Source of the DNA: Terebella lapidaria
Lineage: Eukaryota > Annelida > Polychaeta > Terebellida > Terebellidae
Direction: 5' to 3'
NCBI GenBank assembly: GCA_949152475.1
Contig: OX424560.1
Coordinates: forward strand, 41,534,219 to 41,598,218
Length of the DNA: 64,000 nucleotides
Both the position numbers and the translations under genes were made by a program. The notes beneath the pieces were generated by a model. It was not told the DNA's origin, ran no database searches, and saw only the letters and a list, made by a program, of their open reading frames with translations. Each line of letters starts with the position of its first letter. Position 1 is the stretch's first letter. Positions 28,533 through 41,500 of this stretch are shown here, in pieces.

Positions 28533-31500
28533 TAGTGCAGGTTCTTAGCTCATAATTTTGAACGAATTGTTCACATTGTGATAAAAGCACGAAACTTTGC
28601 AGAGGGGTAGAGTATCACACACTGGTCAATATAAGCTAGGGAGCCATCCTCAATATGGCCTGTGACGGATATGGCAGCCATTTTTCTTTTTGCAGTAAAT
28701 CGACCTAAAACGGCCGGTTTGGGGAATTGGTTATTTCTACCTGTGCATGTCAAATAGTATCCAATATCAACAAAATTGGTATCAAACTGACCAGAATAAT
28801 AAGGCCAACTCACATATAATGACCAAAGATAATTATATTGATTATTCTTCAGCAAAATGTCCAAAAAACAGCTTTTTGCTCGAATTTGCTGAAAATTTGT
28901 CTACGGATCTCGTAGTCGGGAATGTACAAGGTGTGCCTGCACCCCCTCCTCCCATGATCATTTGAAATAAACTTTTTTAGTTAGATTATATCCTATTGTT
29001 GATTATTAGAGATGTTTTCAGAGACCCACCCCTGGCAAAAAATTTTTGGCCCTTTTTAAAAATGGCCGCCATCGTAAATGCGGAAATCATAATTTACTCG
29101 GCTTCTATTGCAGGTAGAGACATGGTTTTGGTGTCTATACCCATGTGTTTGATACTGGAGAATCCAATTTCGTCATTACTGAGTACCTGTGACTGTTGGT
29201 TGCTACAAAAATCAAAAATGTCTGACAATGAACCGGTGAAAATCACATTTCCAACCAAGGTGTGCATGATATGTGTAGAAATCCTGACAGGGGGGCAGAT
29301 CAATAGTAAAAGCAGTTCCATTCCCACAGAACAAGCTCAGAAGATAAGAATCAATTTATAGAAATAGTGCCTAGGTGATTGGTTTTTTTTTTTAATTCCT
29401 GTACACAAAATTTTTCTGTAATTTTTTATGACATTTGACCTGCCATTCGACCTGGTAATATCATTATTTTTATTGTTTTATCAGCTATGAAGCATGGTTA
29501 TTGTTGAAAAGCTTGGATCCTTGTTGACACAGGAGCATAATTGTGCTAATGTGTTTAATACAATAAAAACTGATTACCCTTATGCTTGACACAGAAATGA
29601 TGTTTAAATTTTTTTTTGCAACACGGTATGACAGTGAACTGAAAACTGCAGTAGTTCCAGACAAATTCTATGCCAATGTTAGCTTGACCTCTAGTCTCAA
29701 GAACGAATACATGGTAAATAAAATATAAGCATTGGTATATACATGTTAATTCTAACTTAGATCTTCTGGATACGCAAGGTGAACAATATTTTGAGCAGTG
29801 GCATATGACAGAAAAGTCAAAGACATCCCTGAGAAGAGGCATTATGGTCTGGATGGGAACCGATCTCAGTCCATCCATGATCGGTGGTGTTTTGAACAGA
29901 TCTAGTGGCTGATGAGCTCTAGTTTGTGTCCTTAATTGGAGGTCTGAGATGTTGTTCCAGCACATCACTTTTTTTGAGAAATTCATTGCATATATCTGGT
30001 CTTGTGACAGAGAACCTTAATCCCAACAATGTCAATGTTGATGTCATCAGTGATAAATTCATGATCCTGTTTCATACATTCACTGGATCTGACATTGCGT
30101 CCTCCTCCATATGCTAGATTCATCTGAGCTGAGAGAAGTGATGATGCATTTGGTCTATGGGCTGTCCTCCATTAAATCTATCATTGCTGACATCAACACT
30201 GACCTCTTTAGCACAGGGACTAGAGCCCATCAACAACTATGGGCTGTTCACAACCCCACAGGGCATGGAAGGTCTCACCGCAAGAAATTTCCCATGCTTA
30301 CCACAATATCTTGTATCAGGGATGTCTTTGATCTTGATGTCGTATGTCATCGCACAAACCCTTGTCAATTTTGCGAATGCAAACGGTCTAACTTGGAATG
30401 TATACATGTAAATGCCATTCCAAATTTTCCGTTAAATCGTTCTTGAGTCTAGAGGTCAAAGCTACCATTGGCATAGAACATTTGTCTCGAGCTACTGCAT
30501 TGTTTTCGGGTCAATTTCATACCGTTCTGGCCACACACATCATTACTGTATCATACATAAGGGATAACTCCTGTGTCACCCGGAAACCATTCAACAATGA
30601 ACATGCTTCATTTGTCACGCAGAACAAATGAACTTTACTGGCATTCTTTGTGCATGGATTCCGATGCAATAGAAGGAACATTACAGGATCCGTACTGGTC
30701 TATTATTGGATTGTGTAGTTTTAACATTACTGGTAATTCTTATGCAGGGGCCTTGCTTCAATTCAGAAATTATCTGTTGGCTGTGAGGGCCATCAAAAGT
30801 GTGGCATTCCATGCACAACTAATAATGATGGCTTCTGCAGACCCTAAATACTAGTTCATTTGCATTTTTCACCATCTTAATAGGTAAATGACAGAAAAAT
30901 GCAATATGTTTCAAAGACATCACATTCATCATCATCGAGTCATGTATCCAGGAGTTCAAAAGAATCTACCTGGGCAATATTTCTGTAAATTGATACTTAT
31001 CTTTTGAGCTAATATGTGGGAATGGAATGGCTTTTGCTATCAATCTGGGCCCCTTTCAGGATTTCTACACATGGAAATGTGATTTTCACCGGTTTCATTG
31101 CAATGACAAAATTGGATTCTTCAGTATTCAAAACATGGGTATAGACACCGAAACCATATCTCTACCTGCAATAGAAGTCGAGTTATGGCACAAAACATGA
31201 TTTCCGCATTTTCGATGGAGGTCATTTCGAAAAAGGCCGAAAAAAAACTTTTGCCACTGGTGGGTCTCTGGAAACATCTCTAATAATCAATAATAGGATG
31301 AAATCTAACTGAAAAAGTTTATTTCAGCTGATCATGGGAGGAGGGGGTGCAGGCACACCTTGTACATTCCCGACTACGAGATCCGTAGACAATTCAGCAA
31401 ATTCGAGCAGAAAAAATTTTTTTTAGGACATTTTGCTGAAGAATAATCAATATAATTATCTTTGGTCATTATATGTGAGTTGGCCTTGTTATTCTGGTCA

Positions 31501-31746
31501 GTTTGATACCAATTTTGTTGATATTGGATAATATTTGACATGCACAGGTAGAAATAACCAATTCCCCAAACCGGCCGTTTTAGGTCGATTTACTGCATAA
31601 AGAAAAATGGCTGCCATATCCGCCACAGGCCATATTGAGAATGGCTCCCTAGCTTATATTGACCAGTGAGTGATATTCTACCACTCTGCAAAGTTTCATG
31701 CTTTTATCACAATGTGAACAATTTTTTTGCTAAGAACCTGCACTAC
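28533..31746. mobile_element. 3.2-kb imperfect palindrome (fold-back element)
   Basis: The ends GTAGTGCAGGTTCTTAGC and its complement bound two arms: about 28533-29990 and about 30210-31746, centred near 30.1 kb. Outer arms match well (for example GGGAATTGGTTATTTCTACC from 28722 against its complement near 31551-31572). The inner arms pair at protein level too: the minus-strand frame 29555-29986 (RDVFDFSVICHCS) and the plus-strand frame 30111-30446 (RDVFDLDVVCHRT) are homologous, so they derive from one ancestral sequence duplicated in opposite orientation. I do not recognise that protein; several frames are short or interrupted. No target duplication was found. Confidence 0.7.
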
Positions 31747-32902
31747 TGTCAAGAAAATGAAAATGGCCGCCACACACAGACCGGCGATTCAGGGGCAACG
31801 AAACTTACACACATCACAGAGGTATAGGGCAATGTTATGTAAAAAATCTAACAAGGTTCACAGTGTGAACATATGACCTTGAGATTTACCAATCAGGGTC
31901 ATCCGTGTGAACTTCGATGTCACCATTACATTATATTATACATGTATGTGTGCGGCATTTGATATTGTATATGTTCATAATACAAAGATATATCTGGGTG
32001 GAATCGTTTAGGCCGCCCAGGTCAATTTACACATTCCGAGTCAGACATTTGGCACTCAAGGTCATCTGATGTCAAGTTCAAGGTCATCATTAGTTGTGCC
32101 ATATATGTCTTCCTATATGTTCATAATGCAAACATAAGCTCTATCTGCAAGCATTTCATCTATAGAGGCAAATCTGGGCATTTTTCGACCCATAAATGGC
32201 TGTTTTGACTTTCAAGGTCATCCAAGGTCAAATTCAAGGTCACCACACAAGTCGCCATATATGACTTCCCATTTGAAAGTGCCAATTTCTAAGCTGTATC
32301 TTCAAGTGTTCTATGAGTACAGTCTTGACAGCTCTAGTCAAGAAAGTGCCGAAAATTTTCTAAGTCCAAAATTTTTTTCAAATGGTGAAAAAAAATTTTT
32401 TGCCTAGAAATGGCCCAAAATGGATAGTAATGCGATTTGGGGCGAAAAAATTTTTCAAATGGTAAAAAAAATTTTTTGCCTAGAAATGGCCCAAAATGGA
32501 TAGTAATGCGATTTGGGGTGATAAAAATTTTTTTTGCCGACTCGTCAAAAATTCAAAATGGCCGCCACACGGAGACCGGCGAATTTAGGGCAACCAAACT
32601 TATACATATCACAGAGGTATATGAGGGGAATCTTTTGAAACCAAATACTCTAAACTGATCAGACAGTTTTTGAGAAAATGGCCGTCAAAGTCCAAAATTG
32701 AGCGTTTTTCGACAAAAACGGCCGTCATTTTGAAAAAAAAGCGAAAATCAAAAAACAGAAAAATACCTCCTCAAAATATTTTTAGACATTTTTGTGCAAA
32801 ATTTCAGAAAGATTCGATCGTAAACTTTAAAGATAAAAATGTTAACGCCGGACGGACGGACGACGGACGCAATGCCATGCCAAAAGGTTATTGGGTAACC
32901 TA

Positions 32903-35100
32903 AAAACTCTCCAAACAGTTTTTGAGTAAATGGCCGCCAAAGTCAGAAATTGGCTGTTTTTCCTCAAAAATGGCCGCCATTTAAAAAAAAACGCGAAAAA
33001 AAAAAATATATATATATATCCCTTTTTAAAATTATTTTTAGGCATATTTGTGCAAAATTTCAGAAAGGTTCGCCTGTAAACTTCAAAGATAAAAATGTGG
33101 ACGGACGACGCCGACGACGGACGCAACGCCATACCAAAGGTTATCGAACCATAGGTCTGATAATCTAAAATGCCAACTAGGCAGAAAAAAATTTGGCTCA
33201 GGGCCAAGTTCACATACCCTTAACACATGTTTGTCTAGTGCCAGGATAAAATAACGTCCGTTTCAGTCTGCGACACACCGTTTCAGAGATATGACCGGAA
33301 TTGGAAATGCTGACTCAGGGAGAAAAAATTTGGCCCAGGGCCAAGTTCACCCAACATACCCCTAAGATATGTTTGTTCTTTGCCACGAGTCCGAAAACAA
33401 TGTCTGTTTCAGTATGCAATGCACCGATTACTGGATCTGGCCGAAAATGAAAAATGCTGACTCAGCAAAAAAAATTCAGGTCAAGTCAAAGTTCATCCTC
33501 AATACCCATAAGACATGTTTGTCTAGGGCGACGAGTCCGAAAATAACCTGCGTTTCGCTCTACGACGCACCATTTCTGAGATATCAACGAGTATGAAAAA
33601 TGCCAACTCGGCAAAAAAAAATTAATATCCCTTAGACATGGTTTAGCTCTATGACGCACCGTTTTCTAGATAGCGTCGAAAACGAAAAATGCCGGCTCAG
33701 TGAAAAAATTTGAAGTCATGGTCAAAGGTTACCCTTAGTAACCCTTAGACATGTTTGTCTAGGACGATGAGTCTGAAAATAACGTCCATTTCGCTCTACG
33801 ACACACTGTTTCCGAGATATCAACGAAAACGAAAAATGCCGACTCGGCTAAAAATTTGAGGTCAGGTCGAAGGTCATCCCTAAGACCCCCCTTAGACATG
33901 TTTGTCTATAGCGACGAGTCAGAAAATACCATCCATTTCGCTCTACGATGCACCGTTTCCGACTGAAAATAACGTTTCTACCCTGGTGGTATATGAAACT
34001 CCAAGTTCTGCAGCCATTGCCTGTATCGTTTTGAATTATTGGTAGAAACAAAGTGCAATATCGACATGGATTTCATCCTCACATACCTCGGATCCGGCCG
34101 AAAAACAATAGGGTTCTTCCACACAATATGTTTGACCAATACTGAAGATTTGGCGAAGGTACATTGAGGCAAACTAAAGTTTCCGAACAGAAATCAACAC
34201 AGCGGAAAAAAATAAAGGCATTTCTGCCGAAATGCAAAAATTGGCGACCATTTTTTACGAAGACGGTCAAATGGACTTTGGCAGCTGTTTTTTTTTCCAA
34301 AAACTGTCTGATCAGTTTTGAGATTTTTGTTTCAAAACATTCCCCTCATGTACCTATGTGATGTGTATAAGTTTGGTTGCCCTTGAATCACCGATCTGCG
34401 TGTGGTGGTCATTTTGAATTTTTGACAGGTGGGCGAACAAATATTTTTTTGCCCAAATCACATTACTATCCATTTTGGGCCATTTCTAACCCCAAAAAAT
34501 TTCCCCTTTGGAAATATTCTTGGACTTGGAAATTTTTCAGCATTTTTTCCTTCACAATGGGAGCTGCCAGAACTGTACTAATAGAACGCCTGAGATAGAG
34601 CTTAGAAATTGGCACTTTCGAATGGGGAGTCATATATGGCGAATTGTGTGGTGACCTTGAATTTGACCTTTGATGACCTTGAAAAGTCAAAACAGCCATT
34701 TTGAGGTTAAAAAAATCCCAAATTTGCCGCTACAGATGAAATGTTTGTAGATAGAGCTTAAGTTTGCATTATGAGCATATGGGAAGTCATACATGGAACA
34801 ACTAGTGATGACCTTGAGCTTGACGTTGGATGACCTGGAGTGCTAAATGTCTAACGTGAAATGTGTAAATTGGCCACTGAGGCTTGCATATACACTTGCA
34901 TATAGAGGTTAGGAGCTTATAAGAAGTCATGTATATATGGTACATCTTCTGGTGACCTTGAATTTGACCTTAATCGATCTTGAAGGCGAAATCTCAAAAT
35001 CTTGCCTGACCTAACTTGCGTAAATTGGCCTCTACAGACAAATTACTTGTTGGTGGAGCATATATGTTTGTATTAGGCCATAGTTATTTAAATCGCTGGT
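32903..35100. repeat. Mosaic of transposon fragments
   Basis: 32903-33150 repeats the 3' portion of the AGGTTACC family, including GGACGGACGACGCCGACGAC. About 33170-34000 holds inverted units of the diverged Helitron-like tandem repeat (TTTCGCTCTACGACGCACC). About 34100-35090 is largely the inverse of 32030-32740 (compare CAAAATGGATAGTAATGCGA with its complement near 34462-34481). The two outer parts form a second, looser palindrome centred near 33.5 kb. No gene. Confidence 0.6.
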
Positions 35101-35392
35101 TTACGGATCCCCCCGACCCTATTTTTTTTTTCAAATGGAAAATAAATATAATTGGTTCCAAAGTACCAAATTATTTATTTTGCAACCGACTGTAGTGTCA
35201 AGCTCATAAAATATATTAATTATCCAGTGCTGGCATGCTATATGTGGCGATTTCGTCCAAAGATCACGGCAGGAGATTCTTTGTAAACACTACTCTTGTT
35301 TCTGGCCGCTTCGTGTTTGAAGCACGTGCACTGCATAGCAACGCCCTATCCGGGCTATTAGTAGTCTGGGGGCCTCGGGGATTGCGGCGCTG

Positions 35393-36004
35393 ATGCACGC
35401 TCGGGAAGAATACCCCTGGGATCACCCCCAGCAGGGGAGGCTCACCCGAGCGGCGGAATACCTTGTGGCGGAGACGGACTGCTCTCTGGAACGACTTAGC
35501 CGGTACCGGGCGGAGGCCGCTCGGGTCATGTGCCACCTTGCACACGACCAACGCCTCATGGAAGGTACCCGGCATTGCCTGGAAAGCTACCGGAATCTGG
35601 CGGCCACTCGTGAGCGGCAAGCTTTCAAAGAAGGGAAAGCTGCTGCTCAAACCGCCGAGTCCGAGAAGGTCTCCATCACCCCCGAGGTCACCACTGAGTT
35701 ACATAGACTCGTGCGTGAGAATGAGGAGCTACGGCGACGTCTAGACAAAGCTGAGGCTGCTCAAGCTCGCCTGCAACATGGCGTCGACGACCCGATGTCG
35801 TCTGCCCTCGCGCAATCTATGGCACAGCGGTCGGAAGCTGCTCTGGAGCTGGCTATTTTCCGCATTTTAGTCCGGAAATGGGGAGGACGTACGTCCGGCC
35901 CACAGCGCACCCGAGATACGGTAGACATGTTCGCCGCCATCCAGATCTTGGCACGGCAGGTCTACCGGCCTCCGTTTTGGCTGCTCCGCTGCTCACCAGT
36001 TTGA
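35393..36004 (+). CDS. Uncharacterised 203-residue coiled-coil ORF, copy 1
   Basis: I do not recognise the family. The frame is open from an ATG at 35393, is clearly GC-richer than its surroundings, and its codon content looks protein-like. Residues about 60-135 are Arg/Glu/Ala-rich with heptad spacing (LVRENEELRRRLDKAEAAQA), predicting a coiled coil. The N-terminus (MHAREEYPWDHPQQGRLTRA) has no signal peptide or membrane segment. An AATAAA follows about 190 bases after the stop. It could be a host gene, a captured exon or part of a mobile element; nothing here decides. An identical copy is at 37121. Confidence 0.4.
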   Translation: MHAREEYPWDHPQQGRLTRAAEYLVAETDCSLERLSRYRAEAARVMCHLAHDQRLMEGTRHCLESYRNLAATRERQAFKEGKAAAQTAESEKVSITPEVTTELHRLVRENEELRRRLDKAEAAQARLQHGVDDPMSSALAQSMAQRSEAALELAIFRILVRKWGGRTSGPQRTRDTVDMFAAIQILARQVYRPPFWLLRCSPV

Positions 36005-36588
36005 GCCCCTGCAACCGCCGCCTGGCCTGCCACGTCCGCCCGCGTGGCCGGAGTTCCAGTTTCCGGCCCCGCTCTCGGAGCACGCCGTCCATGGACAGGA
36101 AGGATGGCACGGACGAGCAGCCGATGGAGGAAGGCTGTGGTCAGGCTGTGGTTGATTTGGGACAGAAAATTTTTCCCCAACCAGTCGAAAAATAAAGTTT
36201 TTTTTTAATATGGACTTAGTAACTCGATAATATCGACTTAGTATTTTAGATATACTTATAATAATATTTAACTCGGTATAACGTTAGTCATGTGATTTGC
36301 CTGTCGTCATGGTGTAAATCAAGATTAGACTACACTTATGGATGCACTAGAGAGTCAATATCGATGGTTCTAACTCAACAAGATACACCGGTACAGAGTC
36401 TTGTGCATGTTGGGAAAGTCAAAATGTTCAATGCTAATGTTGCGAGAGTGAACAATAAGGAATAATTAACAATATTCATGAATATTGTTTAATATCAAAA
36501 TCAACTATATATCATGTCACAGGTTTCACATATAATGCCACAAATAAACAGTTCATTTGTTTCTAGTACATTGACAATCTTCAGCCCT

Positions 36589-36825
36589 CTACCACAGAAA
36601 AGGGATGAGGACTTTGGTGTTTCTGATGTACTGTTGATAGGCTGGGTCCGAGCCCCACTTCTTCAATGCTCTGTTCTCAAGCATGGGTATACCGCTCACT
36701 CTGGTGAGCAGGAGCGTGATGAAAATGGGAGACAGCGCCCCGGCAGCCAGCTCCCAGCCTTGCAGCACGGACGTGGACGATATGTAGAGGCCTAGCCAAA
36801 GCAAAATCTCCCCAAGGTAGTTAGG
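36589..36825 (-). pseudogene. Partial duplicate of the last DUF1295 exon
   Basis: Identical to 38317-38553, encoding LLWLGLYISSTSVLQG through to the end VLIPFLW, but cut off before the exon's acceptor and its SRHPNYLGEI segment. It lies downstream of the complete last exon in the gene's own direction, so it would not be used unless transcription reads through. It arose as part of the 1,728-bp tandem duplication. Confidence 0.85.
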
Positions 36826-36828
36826 TAG

Positions 36829-38553
36829 TTACGGATCCCCCCGACCCTATTTTTTTTTTCAAATGGAAAATAAATATAATTGGTTCCAAAGTACCAAATT
36901 ATTTATTTTGCAACCGACTGTAGTGTCAAGCTCATAAAATATATTAATTATCCAGTGCTGGCATGCTATATGTGGCGATTTCGTCCAAAGATCACGGCAG
37001 GAGATTCTTTGTAAACACTACTCTTGTTTCTGGCCGCTTCGTGTTTGAAGCACGTGCACTGCATAGCAACGCCCTATCCGGGCTATTAGTAGTCTGGGGG
37101 CCTCGGGGATTGCGGCGCTGATGCACGCTCGGGAAGAATACCCCTGGGATCACCCCCAGCAGGGGAGGCTCACCCGAGCGGCGGAATACCTTGTGGCGGA
37201 GACGGACTGCTCTCTGGAACGACTTAGCCGGTACCGGGCGGAGGCCGCTCGGGTCATGTGCCACCTTGCACACGACCAACGCCTCATGGAAGGTACCCGG
37301 CATTGCCTGGAAAGCTACCGGAATCTGGCGGCCACTCGTGAGCGGCAAGCTTTCAAAGAAGGGAAAGCTGCTGCTCAAACCGCCGAGTCCGAGAAGGTCT
37401 CCATCACCCCCGAGGTCACCACTGAGTTACATAGACTCGTGCGTGAGAATGAGGAGCTACGGCGACGTCTAGACAAAGCTGAGGCTGCTCAAGCTCGCCT
37501 GCAACATGGCGTCGACGACCCGATGTCGTCTGCCCTCGCGCAATCTATGGCACAGCGGTCGGAAGCTGCTCTGGAGCTGGCTATTTTCCGCATTTTAGTC
37601 CGGAAATGGGGAGGACGTACGTCCGGCCCACAGCGCACCCGAGATACGGTAGACATGTTCGCCGCCATCCAGATCTTGGCACGGCAGGTCTACCGGCCTC
37701 CGTTTTGGCTGCTCCGCTGCTCACCAGTTTGAGCCCCTGCAACCGCCGCCTGGCCTGCCACGTCCGCCCGCGTGGCCGGAGTTCCAGTTTCCGGCCCCGC
37801 TCTCGGAGCACGCCGTCCATGGACAGGAAGGATGGCACGGACGAGCAGCCGATGGAGGAAGGCTGTGGTCAGGCTGTGGTTGATTTGGGACAGAAAATTT
37901 TTCCCCAACCAGTCGAAAAATAAAGTTTTTTTTTAATATGGACTTAGTAACTCGATAATATCGACTTAGTATTTTAGATATACTTATAATAATATTTAAC
38001 TCGGTATAACGTTAGTCATGTGATTTGCCTGTCGTCATGGTGTAAATCAAGATTAGACTACACTTATGGATGCACTAGAGAGTCAATATCGATGGTTCTA
38101 ACTCAACAAGATACACCGGTACAGAGTCTTGTGCATGTTGGGAAAGTCAAAATGTTCAATGCTAATGTTGCGAGAGTGAACAATAAGGAATAATTAACAA
38201 TATTCATGAATATTGTTTAATATCAAAATCAACTATATATCATGTCACAGGTTTCACATATAATGCCACAAATAAACAGTTCATTTGTTTCTAGTACATT
38301 GACAATCTTCAGCCCTCTACCACAGAAAAGGGATGAGGACTTTGGTGTTTCTGATGTACTGTTGATAGGCTGGGTCCGAGCCCCACTTCTTCAATGCTCT
38401 GTTCTCAAGCATGGGTATACCGCTCACTCTGGTGAGCAGGAGCGTGATGAAAATGGGAGACAGCGCCCCGGCAGCCAGCTCCCAGCCTTGCAGCACGGAC
38501 GTGGACGATATGTAGAGGCCTAGCCAAAGCAAAATCTCCCCAAGGTAGTTAGG
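36829..38553. repeat. Copy 2 of the 1,728-bp tandem duplication
   Basis: Identical by eye to 35101-36825. This copy runs seamlessly into the intact 5' part of the DUF1295 last exon (AGGATGTCTGC onward), so copy 2 is the original exon context and copy 1 is the derived one. Confidence 0.9.
37121..37732 (+). CDS. Uncharacterised 203-residue coiled-coil ORF, copy 2
   Basis: Same protein as the ORF at 35393. It lies convergent to, and about 580 bases from, the stop codon of the DUF1295 gene. The same doubts about function apply. Confidence 0.4.
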   Translation: MHAREEYPWDHPQQGRLTRAAEYLVAETDCSLERLSRYRAEAARVMCHLAHDQRLMEGTRHCLESYRNLAATRERQAFKEGKAAAQTAESEKVSITPEVTTELHRLVRENEELRRRLDKAEAAQARLQHGVDDPMSSALAQSMAQRSEAALELAIFRILVRKWGGRTSGPQRTRDTVDMFAAIQILARQVYRPPFWLLRCSPV

Positions 38554-41500
38554 ATGTCTGCTTATGCTCCACAAGCCCGAGGAGATAAACTTGTCCTGTC
38601 ACGATCATACAACGTTACATACATTGCATTCTTACCAATGACTTTTCCAATACACCGATGTCAATTGATTAAACATATTTAACAGTTGTCATATTTTTTT
38701 TTGGGGGGGGGGGGGGGGAGCAGGAGTGGACAATCACGCTGAACCAGCACACATTATACCCGAGTCTTACCGCATTGGCTGGGTCCGCCTTGAAGACTGA
38801 CTTCTGATGATCGGCCACGACCTCCAGGAGGAAGCCCAAGCCCCAGATCCCCCAGCCCAGGTAGTCCCGGGTCGTCAGGGGCTGATCCTCCCGCTTAGAG
38901 TTCACCAGAAGTGTGGGCAGCATCGTGATAAATACCCACAGCGCTGCAAACAATAATCACTCAGCCAAGTAACAACAGTCAAGCAGTTCAGAGATAACGT
39001 GTGCTAGCTTGATCTCAAAGCGAATGGATGATCACTTTATTTCATTCCAACAAAATCGGAATAGAGTAATCACCTTGTAATGTCCAAACTTGCCAAAATA
39101 ACAGTGGTTTTTGCTTGATTTTATCGAACCGCCCATCTTTGCCGGCTTTGAGGATTCTGCTTACTAGAAAGTATCCCAACCTATGGTAAGATAATCAGAG
39201 CTGTCACGTGAAGAATGGCAAGACATAAAATTCAGCGGACGATGCTGAAAAGTGGCAAGTGATGGTTATATCATTTATATCAGATTAGTACAAATCATAT
39301 TTTTTATTCGATTGGTTTCTACTCCATATAAAACCGCTAGCCTGATAAGATCGGTACCTGACTGCCCATATCCCGACCAAAGTCGACTGAACTTTCTGTC
39401 TCTGAAAGTAGGTTTTGCCCCATTCCAAGCTTTTGTAGGCGAGATACAAAAACGTCCCAGAGCCTGTGAACGAAACAAATCATTTGATTTGATTTGAATT
39501 TAGTCGATAGATAAAATACAAAATTAATAGTATGAAAATATATGACATCCAGGATAACACAAGGAAGTCAAAAGACGTTGTTTTTGTTACATTCTTCCCA
39601 GCTGGGATCACCACTATTGATCAGGGTAAGATCCAGATCATTTAAAGCAGTCCATAAAATTTTAAGTGTCCACTAAAATCCATTTCATTAAAAACGTTAA
39701 AATTTGGAGGCTAAGAACCAGTCGCGCTATGGTGTCCGCACACAGTGGATCAACAGCTTCCATCTGAGCACATGGGGAGTGTGTAACCAGTCTCAGGAGG
39801 AGTAAGTGATAGTGGGAGGTGATTGGCGTCAAGCCTGATAACGAGTTTGTTGTCACTTGATAATTCGTTCCATGCCAGTCGTCCATCACTAGGAACTCGC
39901 TGTTGTTGAGGGTCAAGGTCGGGACTTGCAGTGCCTGCCCACCAGCGTTGGAGTACAAGAGTACAGCCGACTTCATGCTGTTGATGGAGCATCGACCCTG
40001 TTAGGCCAGTGTCGGGTGATCTTGTACAATAGACAGCTTTGGCTGAAGTTCAGACTACAGGGTAGGGAAGAGATCACAACGTCATCGGCATAGATGGGTG
40101 CTGCAGCACCAATTGTGGCTCCAAGATGTTTACTCTCTATTACCAGGAGCATGCCATTTACGTCGGCCATGAAGAGACCAGGTGACACAATGCCACCCTG
40201 GTCGTCTTGTAGAACGTCGAATGGTTTTGACAGAGGGCCACCCCATCTCACACGGCTAGAGAAACCTGAGTACCAGTCCCTCATGACATCCAAAATCGTG
40301 TTGGAATGCCCATGTGATGCAACTTTACAAACAGGTCATCACGGCAGACTCTGTTTGAGGCTTTTTCCGCACAGCATTACAATACCTAGATCTCGTCCTT
40401 GGTCTCTGATTCCTGAATTGTATCTGTAACAGACAGAGCTGCATAAAAGGGTAAGGTTATCTCTGTGAAGCCTTTTTGGAGAACATACTGCCCCAGAGTG
40501 AAGAGACATCGAAAGCGACCAAGGATGACGAGCTCCAGCAGCTTTCCTATTATGGAAATGACTGTGATTCCTCGGTAGATTGTAGGTGCATATATGCCTT
40601 CACCAAAAGCGGTATGTGCAGTACGATTATTGTCAATGTATAATCCCAAGTATGGTGATTGGGATGCCATACAGCCTAAGGAACTTGAAATAAAAATAGT
40701 TTTCCAGCTATTTATATCTAAGGTTGGAGTTTGATAAAAATTCTAACCTGTCAACTAAATTATATTACAACTGTGATTATTTCAATTTTGCATATACAAT
40801 TTCCCTTTCTACCTAGCGACATTCCTACATCGCCAGCTTATGATGCATAACAACTCATAACTGCTGTACAATATGTATAACCAATGTATATATATGTTTA
40901 ACCAAGACTAATACTAGTAGTAGCTGCTTTTAAGAAATTATGTGGATGTCATCACGACCTGTTTGATAAGTACACCAAATCCAGTAAGCAGCATGAACCT
41001 GTTTGCATGTTTACTTTTTTGAAATTCACAACGGGTGCCACATGTGGGGCAGGAAATGTTCACTGTTTCCAGAACACCTGATTTCACCTCCTTATGGCCA
41101 TATACTAGTATGGGAGTTCGTGACTGTGGCGATTTTGCCAGGTTTAGGACATGTGTTTTGGTCACAATAGGGCCTCCGACCCTATACCTTGGCCGCCTCG
41201 GATTCGGAGCTCGCATCACCACGGTGACGTTTGTCCTTTATCGACAGCCTTGCGTTCTGTGACAGCGAGTGCTTTGCGAACGTTCGCCGTTGCTCCCTAA
41301 TTGCTATGCAAGAACAATAGAAAATACTACGTAGCGCCACAGAACGTTTTGTTCACTGAACGCAAGGCTGGTTTCACTGTTTCAAGTATTGTGACGTTTT
41401 CCCTCGTGCTCGTGCGCTGGCAGTATAAATAATGCCAGCGCCTGGAAATCTGGGAGTTTCATCTTCCTGATTGCCAGAGAGCACGAACGAGGGACAACCA

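Larger units (their letters stand above)
27413..32902. mobile_element. Non-autonomous DNA transposon with AGGTTACC ends, split by a fold-back element
   Basis: The left end reads AGGTTACCGGACAA and the right end (about 32885-32902) contains GGTAACCTAA, an inverted match; a nearly complete sister copy is at 46223-47888. After a tandem-repeat section the element shares CATGGGAAAGTCC with the sister copy, is interrupted by the palindrome at 28533-31746, then resumes with AATGGCCGCCACAC and GACCGGCGATTCA, also present in the sister, and finishes with a GGACGGACGACGGACGC run near the 3' end. No transposase. Internal segments are rearranged relative to the sister, so exact borders are approximate. 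Confidence 0.6.
35101..36825. repeat. Copy 1 of a 1,728-bp tandem duplication
   Basis: Every feature of this block recurs exactly 1,728 bp downstream. It holds a 203-codon plus-strand ORF, a GC-rich to AT-rich transition, an AATAAA (about 36190), and the 3' part of the last exon of the minus-strand DUF1295 gene. Copy 1 ends at TTAGG (36821-36825), where a short TAGTT joins it to copy 2. By eye the copies are identical and the derived proteins are the same, so the duplication is very recent or an assembly artefact. Confidence 0.9.

Noticed and set aside
29555-30854. Frames in the centre of the palindrome as a host gene
   Set aside because: Homologous frames occur on both arms in opposite orientation, are short and interrupted, and no splice chain joins them. 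Kept only as part of the fold-back element.
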